A DNA stretch of 64,000 nucleotides from Balanoglossus misakiensis (taxonomy: Eukaryota; Hemichordata): NCBI GenBank assembly GCA_040954595.2, contig CM082586.2:11470001-11534000 (forward strand), written 5' to 3'. Below the pieces are notes generated by a model. It saw only the letters and a program-made list of their open reading frames with translations, made no database searches and was not told where the DNA came from. Below, in pieces: positions 1-10,900 of this stretch (its first letter is position 1; every line of letters begins with the position of its first letter). Position numbers and translations under genes: made by a program.

Positions 1-1285
1 TAAGCTATGTCCACGTCTTATTGTGGAATTCTGGTCTGTGCAATAGTCCTGTACAGTGACTGTCTATTGGTCAGTGAGCACAATGGGGCCAAAATAAAAG
101 GCAAATTTTTGGGCTCACCTGTAACACCTTCTTAACACATTAATTATGTGCATACCTAATTCCGGGCTAACTAATAGGGCTAGAGGTTTCGTTCTTGTGG
201 GACATGGACCAGTATAGGGTCAAAATTTTTTGCCCAAATTTTGGGTGACCTCAGGTGACCTTTGACCTACTTTCCTATATCTCGGCATCCAGAGCAGGTA
301 CAGACTTGGCGTTTGGAGGGTTGGGACTAAAATTGAAAAGCCAAAATATGGGTCACCAGTGACACCTGCATATCTCATTAATTATGTGCATACCTAATTT
401 CAGGCTAACCAATAGGGCTATAGGTTTGGTTTTTGTTGAACATGGACCAGTATAGGGTCAAAATTTCTTGCCCAAATTTTGCATGACCTCAGGTGACCTT
501 TGACCTACTTTTCCATATCTTGGCATCCAGAGCAGGTACAGACTTGGCGTTTGGAGGATTGGCACTAAAATTGAAAAGCCAAAATTGGGGGTCACCTGTG
601 ACACCTGCATATCTTATTAATTATGTGCATACCTAATTCCAGGCTAATCAATAAGGCTATAGGTTTGGTTTTTGTTGAACATGGACCAGTATAGGGTCAA
701 AATTTCTTGCCCAAATTTTGCATGACCTTAGGTGACCTTTGACCTACTTTACCATATCTTGGCATCCAGAGCAGGTACAGACTTGGCGTTTGGAGGGTTG
801 GCACTAAAATTGAAAAGCCAAAATAGGGGGGCACCTGTGACACCTGCATATCTCATTAATTATGTGCATACCTAATTCCAGGCTAACCAATAAGGCTATA
901 GGTTTGGTTATTATTGAACATGGACCAGTATAAGGTCAACATTTCTTGCCCAAATTTTGCATGACCTCAGGTGACCTTTGACCTACTTTATCATATCTTG
1001 GCATCCAGAGCAGGTAGACTTCGCGTTTGGAGGGTTGGGACTAAAATTGAAAAGCCAAAATTGGGGGTCACCTATGACACCTGCATATCTCATTAATTAT
1101 GTGCATACCTAATTACAGGCTAACCAATAGGGCTATAGGTTTGGTTTTTGTTGAACATGGACCAGTATAGGGTCAAAATTTCTTGCCCAAATTTTTTGCT
1201 TGACCTCAGGTGACCTTTGACCTACTTTTCCATATCTTTGCATCCAGAGCAGATATGCTTATTGCTATGTTGCTATGTGCTATGT
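1..1285 (+). repeat. DR1-bearing ~240-bp monomers (subtype C of the 1.78-kb family)
   Basis: Five successive monomers of about 240 bp each contain the block GTGACCTTTGACCTACTT, near 253, 491, 730, 969 and 1208, followed by a 'CATATCTTGGCATCCAGAGCAG' type block and an ATTAATTATGTGCAT block. The same subtype reappears at 29282-29850 (shared 'TGTGGAATTCTGGTCTGTGC' start). The copy stops at about 1285, just before the GGCTTGGGCCCGC tail present near 29856, where LINE sequence takes over. It is cut by the left window edge. I see no gene in it. Confidence 0.9.
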
Positions 1286-2249
1286 CCTCAAATGGGACCA
1301 CAGTGTCCTTGACGCTATTTTTTATTCCAGCAGTTATCCATGGTTTCCGTATTTTTCTTTTTGAACTAAGCTTTTTAGAAAGCAGTGGAGCATGCTTATT
1401 ACAAATATTCGAGAAAATGGTTAAAAACGAGTCATATGCTGTATTAGCATCAGTACTCTCATACACAGCTGCCCAATTGACACTACTTAACTCATCTTGA
1501 AATAAACCTATATTAAAATTACGGTAGTCCCTGAAGGTAACACTCTTTGGTTTTTGGAAATAAATACGAAGATCCTCAAAGATGGCAAATATAGGCAAAT
1601 GGTCAGCAAGATGAACATCAATAGTTCCACAATTAACAAAATGACTATGTATATTTGTATAAATATGATCAATAACCGTTCTTGAATGATCTGATATATG
1701 TGTTGGCACAGTGATCATCTGAGTTAGGTTAAAAGAAGACATACTATTATTAAGATCAACCGTTTCATATGCATTTAAATCAGACGCATTTACATTAAAG
1801 TCACCCACAAGTATGCACTGCATCTTCTTGCGGTCAATATCAGTCAATACAGATTCAAGACTTTCAAGGAATTCGCCTATATTAGTGTTTGGTTTCCTAT
1901 ACACTACTCCAAGAATGAGTGATTTCTTCTTTGGCAAGTCAAATTTGAGCCAGATAGATTCAGAATGATTTACAGTCGCTTCAATGGAGGTATAATTCAA
2001 AGATGAGTCTATATATGCCCCAACTCCCCCACCCCGCTGGTCATTTCGACATTTTCTTTCCAAATGATAGCCTTCTAAACAATAAAGCTCTTTATTTTGA
2101 ACCTGCCAGATCTCTGATAATGCTATAACTTTGATTTTTGATTCATCAAGTGACTCATATAACAATTTAAATTCATGAAAGTTTCGACTGAGGGACCGAA
2201 TATTACAATGAGATATAGAGAATGTAGAAATAGGTGTATTACTAACCAA
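1286..2249 (-). pseudogene. APE-type endonuclease domain of a LINE ORF2, 3'-truncated
   Basis: An open frame of about 320 residues reads as an exonuclease-endonuclease-phosphatase fold. The conserved blocks are in order: SHCNIRSL near the N-terminus, ALSEIW (metal-binding Glu), GDFNVN (catalytic Asp/Asn), DHIYTN, and ADHLPIF with the C-terminal His. In LINEs this domain nicks the target for target-primed reverse transcription. The frame ends in the linker (KPWITAGIKNS) that normally precedes the RT, so RT and C-terminus are missing. The open frame runs a further ~80 bp into the neighbouring repeat by chance, to 1206. There is no clear methionine start; the frame opens at a TTG codon. Confidence 0.85.
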
Positions 2250-2368
2250 GTTGCAGAACTCAGTAAGAATATGATTTACATTTCCTATAACAATCAGAGT
2301 TTAACAATTGTTCCGCTTCTACAGAAGTCATTGAAATACAATGAATCCACAGATTCAGAAAAATAAAA

Positions 2369-2575
2369 TTATTGAACGAATCTATCAACATCTGTGGAGT
2401 CGTTTTTTCTTTGTATACGGTTTAATTGACTCTCTGAAAATTTTTGTTCACCTAGCCACTGTCTACAAAATACATTTGGTGGCCAGAAACTAGACTCAAG
2501 CAAAAGCTTAGCCTGGTGAAAGGATACGTTGATTTTAGCAGCAACAGCGCCTTTGCGTTTACTGGATATGATTCT
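2369..2575 (-). pseudogene. C-terminal tail of LINE ORF1 (gag-like)
   Basis: The last ~65 residues before the stop at 2369 contain KINVSFHQAKLLLESSFWPP followed by NVFCRQWLGE. This resembles the tail found in ORF1 proteins of several invertebrate LINEs (a leucine-rich helix, then W-P-x-x-V-x-x-R-x-W/F). The frame runs upstream into satellite DNA at about 2580, so the N-terminal part is lost. It sits directly upstream of the endonuclease frame, as expected for ORF1 followed by ORF2. The identification rests on order and a short motif only. Confidence 0.5.
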
Positions 2576-2579
2576 CGAG

Positions 2580-3380
2580 TCTGTGTCATATAGAGCCGGT
2601 GCACCAGCCGAGTCACGCCGTACGAAATCTGACTTGATCAACGTGGTCAATGTACGCCTGTTTCTGCTCTAGAGTGCCGGGGCTTCAGCTGAGCCAGGCC
2701 GTAGGAAACCCGACGTGATTACCGTTGTTAACTTACGCCAGTCTGTGTCCTATATATAGTGCCGGGGCATCAGCCGTGCCAGGCCGAAGGAAATGTGAGT
2801 AGATTAACGTGGTCTCTGTACGCGTGTTTCTGCTCTAGAGTGCCAGGGTTTTAGCCAAGCCAAGCCGTAGGAAATCTGACTTGATCACCGTTGCTAACGA
2901 ACGCTAGTGTCTGTCATAGTGTGCCGGGGTTTTAGTCGAGCCAAGCCGTAGGAGATCAGACTTGATCAACGTGGTCTCTGTACGCCTGTTTCTGCTCTAG
3001 AGTGCCGGGGCTTCAGCTGAGCCAGGCCGTAGGAAACCCGTCGTGATTACCGTTGTTAACATACGCCAGTCTGTGTCCTATATATAGTGCCGGGGCATCA
3101 GCCGTGCCAGGCCGAAGGAAATGTGAGTAGATCAACGTGGTCTCTGTAGGCGTGTTTCTGCTCTAGAGTGCCGGTGCTTTATCCAAGCCATGCCGTAGAA
3201 AATCTGACTTGATCACTGTTGCTAACGTACGCTAGTGTTCGTCATATTGTGACGGCGATTTAGCCGAGCCAGGCCGTAGAAAAATCGACTTGTTCAACGT
3301 TACCAGTGTGCAACTGTTTCTGCTCTAGAGTGTCAGGGTTTTAGCCGACTTATGCTGTAGGAAATCTGAGTTGATGAACG
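2580..3380 (+). repeat. GC-rich ~80-bp satellite monomers
   Basis: About ten tandem monomers of 78-86 bp with the shared core GTGCCGGGGCTTCAGC, then GAGCCAGGCCGTAGGAAA, then CTTGATCAACGTGGTC or a variant, then CGTGTTTCTGCTCTAGA. Monomer types alternate (for example 'CTTCAGCTGAGCC', 'CATCAGCCGTGCC', 'TTTTAGTCGAGCC'). The same order recurs in the large array to the right, showing this is the left part of one satellite. No coding capacity. Confidence 0.92.
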
Positions 3381-3700
3381 GGAATTCAATGTTAGAAAAC
3401 CCGTGTGGAAAGTATCTCTACCCGTTTGAAACTAAGAAAAGAATTTATTCTTATTTATTTTGTAAAAAAGACAATATTTCGAAAAAAGTCGAAAATGGTT
3501 ATTTTGTCTTGGGTGATTCAAATTATACCGCCTTTTCTGGAATTTGCAGCACTTTTTTCAAGAGAACGACACTTCATGCTCCATAATATTTCCGAAAATG
3601 AAGAAAAGAGTTAATTTTTTATGATTTTTTTAAAAATTTACCATTTTTATCAAAATATGGCCAAAATGGCTATTTTTTCTTGAATTCCGTCAATATCTCT
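3381..3700 (+). repeat. AT-rich block of the satellite higher-order unit, interrupted
   Basis: Begins with GGAATTCAATGTTAGAAAAC, the landmark of each higher-order unit, and continues to CGTCAATATCTCT. The remainder of the same unit (GCATTTTTGGAGTGGTCG onward) is found at 32323, so the unit was split by the insertion between. Confidence 0.9.
3698..3700. other. Target-site duplication TCT, left copy
   Basis: TCT directly before TAGTCCGTGG. Its partner follows the right terminus, and undisturbed satellite units have a single copy at this spot. Confidence 0.75.
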
Positions 3701-5037
3701 TAGTCCGTGGGCACGACGGGTCCACCGTGCACCCCCCCCCCCCATAAACCTACCACTTGGGTATTTTTTTGTTCTTTAGAACGTGCTGAACAAGAAAAAA
3801 GATGTTAACATTGAATATTTTGGGTTGCACTACCCCTCCGGGGTGGTTTTTGAATGGTATGTGCCGCTCAAAATGGCGAAAAATGGGTTGGGTGGGGGGT
3901 ACTATATTCTCTCCTAAAAAAATAAAACTACCATGAAATTACATAAACCTCATATTTTTAGAAAGCTTAGATACTGCTCTTTACGGGAAGCACAAACTTT
4001 ATTAAACAATATTTATGAATATTTAATTAGATGATTTTTAAATTAATTTTTTCGGCAATTTTGAAAGTTTTCACTCAAAAGACAATGTTACAATTGTGAT
4101 TTTCTTTTTGTGAAGCAAATTTTTGACAACTTTTTAGGTTTGGATTATTTAATTCTATATATTAAACAAGAAAACAAATGTTAACATTAGTTATTTAACA
4201 ATACAATACTTCTTTAGAGACAACTTTGAAATGCATGTATCCTATGGGATTACGCATGGTCTTGGGGTAGGGGTACTATATCCTCTCCTAAAAAAAATAA
4301 AACTAGCAAACAATTACATAAACCTTATATTTTTAGAAAGCTTAGACACTGCTCTTTACGGGAAGCACAAACTTAATTATAAAAAAAATTATGAATATTT
4401 AATTATAAGATTTTTAAATTAATTTTTTCGGCAATTTTGAAAATATTCACCCCAAAGACAACGCAACAATTGTGATTTTCTTTTTGTAAAGCAAATTTTT
4501 GACATCTTTGGGGGTTTGGATTATTGACTTCTGTTTATTAAACAAGAAAACAAATGTTAACATTAGTTATATAACAATACAATACTTCTTTAGAGACAAC
4601 TTTGAAATGCATGTATCCTATGGGATTACGCTTGGTCTTCGGGTAGGGGGTACTATATCCTCTCCTACAAAAATAAAGCTAGCTTCAAAGTACATAAACC
4701 TTATTATTTTAGAAAGCTTAGACACTGCTCTTTACGGGAAGTGCAAATAGGAGTAAAATTAATTTTTGATTATTTAATTATATGATTTTTAAATTATTTT
4801 CTTCGGCAATTTTGAAAATATTCATCCCCAAAGACAACGCAATGATTGTGATTTTGTTTTTGTGAAGCAAATTTTTGACAGCTTTTTGGGGTTTGGATTA
4901 TTGACTTCTATATATACTAAACAAGAAAGCAAATGTTAACATTAGTTATTTAACAATAAAACACTTCTTTAGAGACAACTTTGAAATGTGTGTATCCTGT
5001 GGGATTACGCATGGTCTTGGGGTAGGTGGTACTAGAT
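3701..5037 (+). repeat. Left inverted terminus with ~375-bp subterminal tandem repeats
   Basis: After a unique ~200-bp end, three ~375-bp units plus a partial fourth are visible. Each carries GCTCTTTACGGGAAG (3974, 4351, 4729), CTTTAGAGACAACTTTGAAATG and GGGATTACGC. The recurring small open frames starting MHVSYGITHGLG are a by-product of this repetition. Positions 3701 to about 4893 correspond to the right terminus; the last ~140 bp is an extra partial unit next to the LINE junction. Confidence 0.85.
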
Positions 5038-7178
5038 TCTATATTGATTTGAAATGGCAGATCAATATGTTTGGTAATAATTCAGTTATTGCAGTTGGGG
5101 ACTGGAATGTAGTGAGGGTTTTGATGCTGACACAGCTGGCCGCACTACAGACTCTCACTCGGATGCAAGGCAACAAATTGATCTTCTCTGTGATGAGTAT
5201 AATTTGATAGATATTTGGCGGATGATAAACGAGTCCTCGCGTACATTTACGTAGTTTAGGCGCAAAAGACTGGATTATTTTCTTATTACGCCTGAATTCG
5301 CTAATGTGACCGCAACTGCAAATATTTGTGTCGGTTACCGGAGTGACCACTCTGCAATACGTCTCTCTCGGATGACAACGATTATGTGGACATTGTTAAA
5401 AACACAATTCGGGATACTAAGGATGAGTACAGACAGGAGGGAAGCTCTCAAGCTGGTCCCACTTTTACCATTTCGGATCAACTTTTCTTGGATACGTTGA
5501 AAATAAAAATTCGTGGAGTTACGATTTCGTATGCAACTAGGAATTTATTAGGGCCGAGAAACAGCTTGAAACGGAGAATATTTTACTAGAAACTCGTGTG
5601 AATGATCTATAAACGCCTGACATGTTAGATGAACTGCATGAAAAAAGAACAGTTGATAGCATACTGTCAAAAAAGTAGAAGGAAGTCGCGTACGTGCTCG
5701 GGCCAGGTGGTCTACAGAAGGGGAAAAACCTACTAAGTATTTTTGCTCTATGGAAAAGAGACATTTCACCAATAAAGCCATCGGTCAGCTGTGCCTGAGT
5801 GTTGGCTCCACAATAACTGAGGACGAAGACATCCTTCGTGAACAATCTAAGTTTTACCGGAATCTATATGCGGCTACCAAAAACGTTGCTTGCAATATTG
5901 ATCAGTTAGATAATTTTATGCAGCATGGAAATACTTTGCCTACTTTGAGTACTGAGGAACGGGATTCTTTGGAAGGGGCCCTGTCTAAGCATGAATGTGG
6001 AGTAGTGTTGAAGTCAATAGCAAATAATAAGTCACCAGGAACAGACGGTTTTTCTGCCGAAATTTTTTTGGCCCGACATTGGTGTTTATATAGCCCGTGC
6101 AATTAATTCCGCCTACTCCTCAGGCGAAATGTCTATTTCTCAAAAGCGGGGAATTGTTACTTGTATCCCGAAACCCAACAAGAATAGATTTCACATGAAA
6201 AATTGGCGCCGTATTACATTGCTAAACACGGATGATAAGATTGCATCTGGTGTTATAGCAAACCGTATGAAACGGTTCTTGCCAAAAATTATTCACCCTG
6301 ACTAGAAAGGTTTTTTGAGGAAAGGAAGGTGTATTGGTGAAAATACACGTTTGATTGATGATGTATCGTTAACTTCAAAGATAGACAAGGTTTTCTTGTA
6401 CTTCTAGACTTTGAAATGGCGTTTGACACGCTTTCTTGGGAATTTATCGATAAAGCATTGAGAAAGTTTAATTTTTATCCCTCTTTCAGAAAATGGGTCA
6501 AAGTGTTTTATAAAAACACCACTAGTTGTGTTATAAATAACGGAAACTTTCCTGATTTTCCCCTCGAGAGAGGTGTTAGACAAGATGATCCTCTATCACC
6601 GTACCTGTTTATCACCTGTGTTGAAAAACTTGCGCATGAAATCAGAGCCCATAGTAATATAGAAGGAATTACACTTAGAGATAAAAAAAAAATTACTGGG
6701 GCAATACGCAGATGATATTTTTGTATATTTAGATGGTTCTGAAAGTTCTCTGAAAAATCTGTTTGCTACCTTGGGTTTCTTTACTTTTCTGTCGGGTTTG
6801 CGAATTAACTACCAAAAAACTAAATTGGTTTGGTTTGGCGCTAAATGCCATTCACATGATATTTTGTTGCCAAAAAAGAACTTATTATGGGTTGATGAAC
6901 CGTTAACAGTTCTTGGTATTAACCTGAACGTTGATCTTGTTGGGCTTGATATGTTAAATTTTACACCAAAAGTAAGGGAAGTGTCCACACTGCTTACTAA
7001 GTGGTCATGGCGACCTGTGACCTTGTTTGGCAAGATAACAATAGCTAAAACACTTGCTTTGTCAAAGTTTATTCATATTTTCTCATCCTTACCTCCCATG
7101 TCAGATAATCAAATATGTACACTTATTAGAGTTTTATCGGAATTCAAAACCTGATAAAGTCAATAGATTAAGATTATT
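5038..7178 (+). pseudogene. L1/Tx1-like LINE ORF2, 5' half (endonuclease end + reverse transcriptase), decayed
   Basis: 5'-truncated LINE beginning inside the endonuclease: AVGDWNVV, then RRKRLDYFLIT and YRSDHSAI in shifted frames. The RT follows: NNKSPGTDGFSAEIF, then NWRRITLLNTD, LDFEMAFDTLSWEFI (first catalytic Asp region), RGVRQDDPLSPYLF, and QYADDIFVYL (the YADD box, in a shifted frame near 6705). The thumb/connection part is at 6771-7154 (LRINYQKTKLVWFG) and ends in NSKPDKVNR. There are several stops and frameshifts (for example near 5254, 6302, 6405 and 6690), so it is inactive. It continues at 29889 after the 22.7-kb array. Confidence 0.88.
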
Positions 7179-7179
7179 A

Positions 7180-7273
7180 GGGCCCAAGCCCAGCAGGCTA
7201 AGCCCAGCAGGCTTGGGCCCTATTGTTTTTACTGTAGTTTTTAGGGCACAAGCGCCCTCAGGCGCTTGTGCCC
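7180..7273. repeat. Head hairpin pair of the array
   Basis: Two perfect hairpins. Arms GGGCCCAAGCC (7180) and GGCTTGGGCCC (7210) enclose a 19-base loop that is the usual CAGCA loop with a local duplication. Arms GGGCACAAGCGCC (7244) and GGCGCTTGTGCCC (7261) enclose a CTCA loop. Each is bounded by TA and followed by TATTG. Confidence 0.9.
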
Positions 7274-7330
7274 TATTGGTATTGTTGGCTTTTTTCTTCT
7301 ACTGATTTTTTTTCTTGTGCAGTTTTTTCG

Positions 7331-9110
7331 GCCACTTTGATCTTGAAAACGGCTGAACCTACAAATCTCAAACTTGGCACAGTGGTGCAGGCCTATGAGA
7401 GCTAGTGCAGTACCCTCGTGAATGTTTAATAAGTCATGTGACCTGATGACCATATATGGGCAAAGTTTTCAAATGGGCCTAATTTGCATATGAATGGAAA
7501 TATCAAAATTCTTTTAGCGATTTTTGCGGACCATGTGGTCAGTGTCCTACATGCCAAATGTCAAGGCCGTGGGTTAAGTCTATTTTGAGAAGAAGATTTT
7601 TTTATTTTTCATATTTTTGGACCCAGCCATGGGCCTATACTTTCTATAGTTAAGCTATGACGCTATGTCCACGTCGGCTGTGCAATGGTCCTGTACAGTG
7701 ACTCTTTATTGGCCCGTGAGCAGAATGGAACCACAATAAAAGGCTAAATTTTGGGCTCACCTGTAACACCTGCTTAACTCATTAATTATGTGCATACTTA
7801 ATTCCAGGATAACTAATACGGCTAGAGGTTTTGTTCTTGTGGGACATGGACCAGTATGGGATCAAAAATTGTTGCCCAAATTGTGGGTGACCTCAGGTGA
7901 CCTTTGACCTACTTTCCTATATCTCGGCATCCACAGCAAGTACAGACTTGGCGTTTGGAGGGTTGTGACTAAAATTGAAAAGACAAAATTGGGGGCCACC
8001 TGTGACACCTGCATATTCATTAATTATGTGCATACCTAATTCCAGGCTAGCCAATAGGGCTAGAGGTTTGATTTTTGTTGAACATGGACCAGTATGGGGT
8101 TAACATTTCTTGCCTAATTTTGGGTGACCTCAGGTGACCTTTGACCTAACTTTCTATATCTCGGCATCCAGATCAGGTACAGACTTGGCATTTGGAGGGA
8201 TTGAACTCCCAATGGAGTCTTACACTTTACCTCAAAGTTGGGGGTCACCTGTGGCACCTGCTTATCTCATTAATTATGTGCATACCTAATTCCAGGCTAG
8301 AAAATAGGGCTAGAGGTTTGACTTTTGTTGAACATGGACCAGTATGGGGTTAAAATTTCTTGCCCAATTTTGGGTGACCTCAGGTGACCTTTGACCTACT
8401 TTACCATATCTCGGCATCCACAGCAGATACAGCCTTGGCATTTGGAGGGATGGAACTCCTGATGGAGCCTTACACTTTACCTCATTAATTATGCGCATAT
8501 CTAATTCTAGGCGAACCAATAGGGCTAGAGGTCTGGTCTTTGTTGGACCTGGACTAGTATGGGGTCAAAAATTTTTGCCCAACTTTCGGGCGGCCTCAGG
8601 TGACCTTTGACCTACTTTCCTATATCTCGGCATCCAGAACAGGTACAGCTTTTGTGTTTGGATGGATCAAACTATTAATGGAGTCTTACACTTTACATCA
8701 TTAATTATGTGCATATCTAATTTAAGACAAACCAATAGGGCTAGAGGTCTGGTTTCTGTTGGACCTGGACTAGTATTGGGATCAAAACGTTTCGCCCAAA
8801 TTTTGGGTGACCACATATGACCTTTGACCTTCGGCTTAAGCTTGTGCCCGTCATCGCTGCTTGCAGCTATATTTAGGGCCCAAGCCCAGCAGGCTTGGGC
8901 CCTATTGGTATTACTGGCTTTTTTTAGGGCCCAAGCGCTGCATACTATTGGTATTATCCTCTTTTTTAGGGCACAAGCCAAGCAGGCTTGTGCCCTATTG
9001 GTATTACTGGGGTTTTTCATCTTTTTTTAGGGCACAAGCGCCCTCAGGCGCTTGTGCCCTATTGGTATTACTGGGGTTTTTCATCTTTTTCTTCTTGTGT
9101 AGTTTTTTTG
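7331..9110 (+). repeat. 1.78-kb unit A0
   Basis: First full unit. Five TGACCTTTGACCT motifs lie near 7897, 8135, 8385, 8601 and 8820. It ends with GCTGCTTGCAGC and hairpins near 8876-9059. It is slightly more diverged than the two following units. One hairpin is damaged: at 8927 the left arm GGGCCCAAGCGC is followed by TGCATAC and its right arm is missing. Confidence 0.88.
8876..9059. repeat. Hairpin cluster of unit A0 (three intact, one broken)
   Basis: Intact stems start at 8876 (GGGCCCAAGCC), 8969 (GGGCACAAGCC) and 9030 (GGGCACAAGCGCC), each with a perfect complementary arm and a 4-5-base loop. The second position of the series, at 8927, has lost its right arm relative to the units at 10707 and 12497. 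Confidence 0.9.
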
Positions 9111-10900
9111 CTCAGGTAGATCTTGAAAACGGCTGAACCTACAAATCTCAAACTTGGCACAATGGTGCAGGTCTATGAGAGCTTGTGCAGTATCCCTGTG
9201 AATGTTTAATTAGTCATGTGACCTGATGACCATATATGGGCAAAGTTTTCAAATGGGCCTAATTTGCATATGAATGGAGATATTAAAATTCTTTTAGCGA
9301 TTTTTGCAGACCATGTGGTCAGTGTCCTACATGCCAAATGTCAAGGCCGTGGGCCAAGTCTATTTTGAGAAGAAGATTTTTTTATTTTTCATATTTTTGA
9401 ACCCAGCCATGGGCCTATACTTTCTATAGTTAAGCTATGACGCTATGTCCACGTCGGCTGTGCAATGGTCCTGTACAGTGACTCTTTATTGGCCCGTGAG
9501 CAGAATGGAACCACAATAAAAGGCTAAATTTTGGGCTCACCTGTAACACCTGCTTAACTCATTAATTATGTGCATACCTAATTCCAGGATAACTAATACG
9601 GCTAGAGGTTTTGTTCTTGTGGGACATGGACCAGTATGGGATCAAAAATTGTTGCCCAAATTTTGGGTGAACTCAGGTGACCTTTGACCTACTTTCCTAT
9701 ATCTCGGCATCCACAGCAAGTACAGACTTGGCGTTTGGAGGGTTGTGACTAAAATTGAAAAGACAAAATTGGGGGCCACCTGTGACACCTGCATATTCAT
9801 TAATTATGTGCATACCTAATTCCAGGCTAGCCAATAGGGCTAGAGGTTTGATTTTTGTTGAACATGGACCAGTATGGGGTTAACATTTCTTGCCTAATTT
9901 TGGGTGACCTCAGGTGACCTTTGACCTAACTTTCTATATCTCGGCATCCAGATCAGGTACAGACTTGGCATTTGGAGGGATTGAACTCCCAATGGAGTCT
10001 TACACTTTACCTCAAAGTTGGGGGTCACCTGTGGCACCTGCTTATCTCATTAATTATGTGCATACCTAATTCCAGGCTAGAAAATAGGGCTAGAGGTTTG
10101 ACTTTTGTTGAACATGGACCAGTATGGGGTTAAAATTTCTTGCCCAATTTTGGGTGACCTCAGGTGACCTTTGACCTACTTTACCATATCTCGGCATCCA
10201 CAGCAGATACAGCCTTGGCATTTGGAGGGATGGAACTCCTGATGGAGCCTTACACTTTACCTCATTAATTATGCGCATATCTAATTCTAGGCGAACCAAT
10301 AGGGCTAGAGGTCTGGTCTTTGTTGGACCTGGACTAGTATGGGGTCAAAAATTTTTGCCCAACTTTCGGGCGGCCTCAGGTGACCTTTGACCTACTTTCC
10401 TATATCTCGGCATCCAGAACAGGTACAGCTTTTGTGTTTGGATGGATCAAACTATTAATGGAGTCTTACACTTTACATCATTAATTATGTGCATATCTAA
10501 TTTAAGACAAACCAATAGGGCTAGAGGTCTGGTTTCTGTTGGACCTGGACTAGTATTGGGATCAAAACGTTTCGCCCAAATTTTGGGTGACCACATATGA
10601 CCTTTGACCTTCGGCTTAAGCTTGTGCCCGTCATCGCTGCTTGCAGCTATATTTAGGGCCCAAGCCCAGCAGGCTTGGGCCCTATTGGTATTACTGGCTT
10701 TTTTTAGGGCCCAAGCGCATGCAGCGCTTGGGCCCTATTGGTATTATCCTCTTTTTTAGGGCACAAGCCAAGCAGGCTTGTGCCCTATTGGTATTACTGG
10801 GGTTTTTCATCTTTTTTTAGGGCACAAGCGCCCTCAGGCGCTTGTGCCCTATTGCTATTACTGGGGTTTTTCATCTTTTTCTTCTTGTGTAGTTTTTTTG
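9111..10900 (+). repeat. 1.78-kb unit A1
   Basis: Exactly 1,790 bp to the next landmark and almost identical to the following unit; differences seen are a few single bases, for example GGGTGAACTCAGG at about 9665 against GGGTGACCTCAGG. This indicates very recent duplication. Its 69-residue reverse-strand open frame is identical in three units and is a shadow of the repeat. Confidence 0.93.
10656..10849. repeat. Four-hairpin cluster of unit A1
   Basis: Four perfect stems in a row: GGGCCCAAGCC/GGCTTGGGCCC (10656/10672), GGGCCCAAGCGC/GCGCTTGGGCCC (10707/10724), GGGCACAAGCC/GGCTTGTGCCC (10759/10775) and GGGCACAAGCGCC/GGCGCTTGTGCCC (10820/10837). Loops are 4-5 bases; each is preceded by a T-run and TA and followed by TATTG. 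Confidence 0.95.

Larger units (their letters stand above)
1286..2579 (-). mobile_element. Fragment of a non-LTR retrotransposon (ORF1 end + endonuclease)
   Basis: Reverse-strand LINE fragment lying exactly between two unrelated repeat families. It holds the C-terminal end of an ORF1-like protein and most of an APE-type endonuclease, and no reverse transcriptase. The left junction is inside the DR1 repeat (the repeat text continues differently at 29850). The right junction meets the 80-bp satellite at the 'TCTGTGTCATATAGAG' text found in every satellite unit. The clade cannot be fixed without the RT; the endonuclease style is of the Jockey/CR1/Nimb type rather than L1. It is a dead copy. Confidence 0.75.

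Noticed and set aside
4231-5207. Frames starting MHVSYGITHGLG in the inverted termini
   Set aside because: They track the ~375-bp repeat and occur on both inverted arms; no start context or domain supports a gene.
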